From NCBI RefSeq assembly GCF_937877005.1, contig NZ_CALEFV010000298.1, positions 1-13,159 of the forward strand: a stretch of DNA of 13,159 nt, given 5' to 3'. Position numbers and translations under genes: made by a program. Shown here one piece after another: positions 12,686 to 13,159 of the stretch. The first letter of the stretch is position 1. Every line of letters starts with the position of its first letter. A model generated the notes under the pieces. That model was not told where the DNA came from, searched no databases, and saw nothing but the letters and a program-made list of their open reading frames with translations. Source of the stretch: an uncultured Fibrobacter sp. (GTDB lineage: Bacteria > Fibrobacterota > Fibrobacteria > Fibrobacterales > Fibrobacteraceae).

Positions 12686-13159
12686 TCAGTGGTCTTTTTA
12701 ACTACAGTCGCCTTTGGGGATTCTTCAGCTTTTTGAGGTTTAGAGTACTTCTTATAGGCATTTTTCTTAAGGTGATATTTCCCTTCGTCGTCTTCAACCA
12801 AGTCATCTTCAGGGAATGCACAATAGTTTTTGAACTTGGAATGATCAAAGTCCTTCAATACTTTTAGGGGCTTGTCGTTTTTGTCGAAAAGAGGAATTTG
12901 ATTGCCATTCCCGTCATCAAGAAAAAGATAGTCGTTGCCGTAAGCCGATTCATTGAACTTGAACCCTTTTTTCAGAACGAGAGCCTTGAGGTAAGGAGGA
13001 TTCTTGTAAATGGTAGATTGCCAATAGCCAACACCCTCATCATCTTCGTCTATCATATCTGCTACAGGCAAAATCTTAAAGTCAACATTGTCGCCAAGAA
13101 CCTGGACAGTCGGATAGTTATACATTTCTATTAGGCATTCCTGTCCATATTCATCCGTA
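12646..13159 (-). CDS. Api92-like paralog, 5' end beyond the window
   Basis: The frame is open through the right edge, so the ATG at 13125 is internal. The visible C-terminal part begins 'TDEYGQECLIEMYNYPTVQV', matching 'VDEYGNNCEIDTSRVLVY' of the 11318-12265 protein. It continues with 'YLFLDDGNGNQIPLFDKNDK' and 'VLKDFDHSKFKNY', matching 'VFLLDKKGNKIKSLSDFDHS'. After this comes a Lys/Pro/Ser/Glu-rich linker (from about 'KKYSKPQKAEESPKATVVKK') ending at TAA after 'VVAKKIKMI'. The linker leads directly into an A8 run where a -1 shift would add DUF285 repeats. The N-terminal domain that would confirm the family is outside the window. Base composition is clearly AT-richer than in the left half. 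Confidence 0.7.
   Translation of the reverse strand, partial: TDEYGQECLIEMYNYPTVQVLGDNVDFKILPVADMIDEDDEGVGYWQSTIYKNPPYLKALVLKKGFKFNESAYGNDYLFLDDGNGNQIPLFDKNDKPLKVLKDFDHSKFKNYCAFPEDDLVEDDEGKYHLKKNAYKKYSKPQKAEESPKATVVKKTTEQKMVVAKKIKMI

Overview
The window looks like chromosomal DNA of a Fibrobacter-type bacterium (phylum Fibrobacterota). The basis is a lipoprotein with the FISUMP (Fibrobacter succinogenes major paralogous) domain, three paralogous lipoproteins with the 'AC-S/G-(E/D)-(N/D)-(S/G)' lipobox context typical of that genus, and a PorV/PorQ-like outer-membrane protein. This is inference from protein style; there is no rRNA or other marker gene here.

Layout. At 1-704 (+) is the 3' part of a phosphohexomutase, followed closely by a PorV/PorQ-like beta-barrel protein (730-1674, +). 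That gene ends in a CTAG shared with the stop codon of a convergent sigma-54 activator lacking a sensor domain (1671-2576, -). Three tandem paralogous lipoprotein genes follow (2674-3747, 3803-4912, 4997-6154, all -). Each has a TATATT -10-like box and a Shine-Dalgarno (SD) site, and their products share six cysteines beyond the lipidated one. Divergent from them is lysC (aspartate kinase, 6410-7732, +) behind a leader of about 137 nt that can fold into several stems. A terminator separates lysC from a two-gene unit: a HAD-family hydrolase overlapped by one base by the FISUMP lipoprotein gene (7795-9023, +).

From about 9.0 kb the window becomes accessory: an Rpn/PD-(D/E)XK nuclease-transposase gene (9042-9956, -), a short ORF resembling the C-terminal remnant of another such protein (10100-10483, +), and a leftward cluster that is visibly AT-richer toward the right edge. 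Read in transcription order (right to left) the cluster contains a partial Api92-like protein (entering at 13159), a DUF285-repeat segment in the -1 frame, a second Api92-like protein, a small ParB-like 'GQHRL' protein, and a frameshifted SF0329-like gene. The genes overlap or lie very close, so they probably form one transcription unit.

Most notable points: (i) the Api92-like and DUF285 frames join exactly at an A8 run giving a perfect A-AAA-AAA -1 slippery heptamer, so this is either recoding/slippage or a broken fusion gene; (ii) the six-cysteine lipoprotein trio; (iii) the unassigned structured lysC leader containing a 27-codon ORF that overlaps the lysC start as ATGA. No tRNA, rRNA or CRISPR array was seen.
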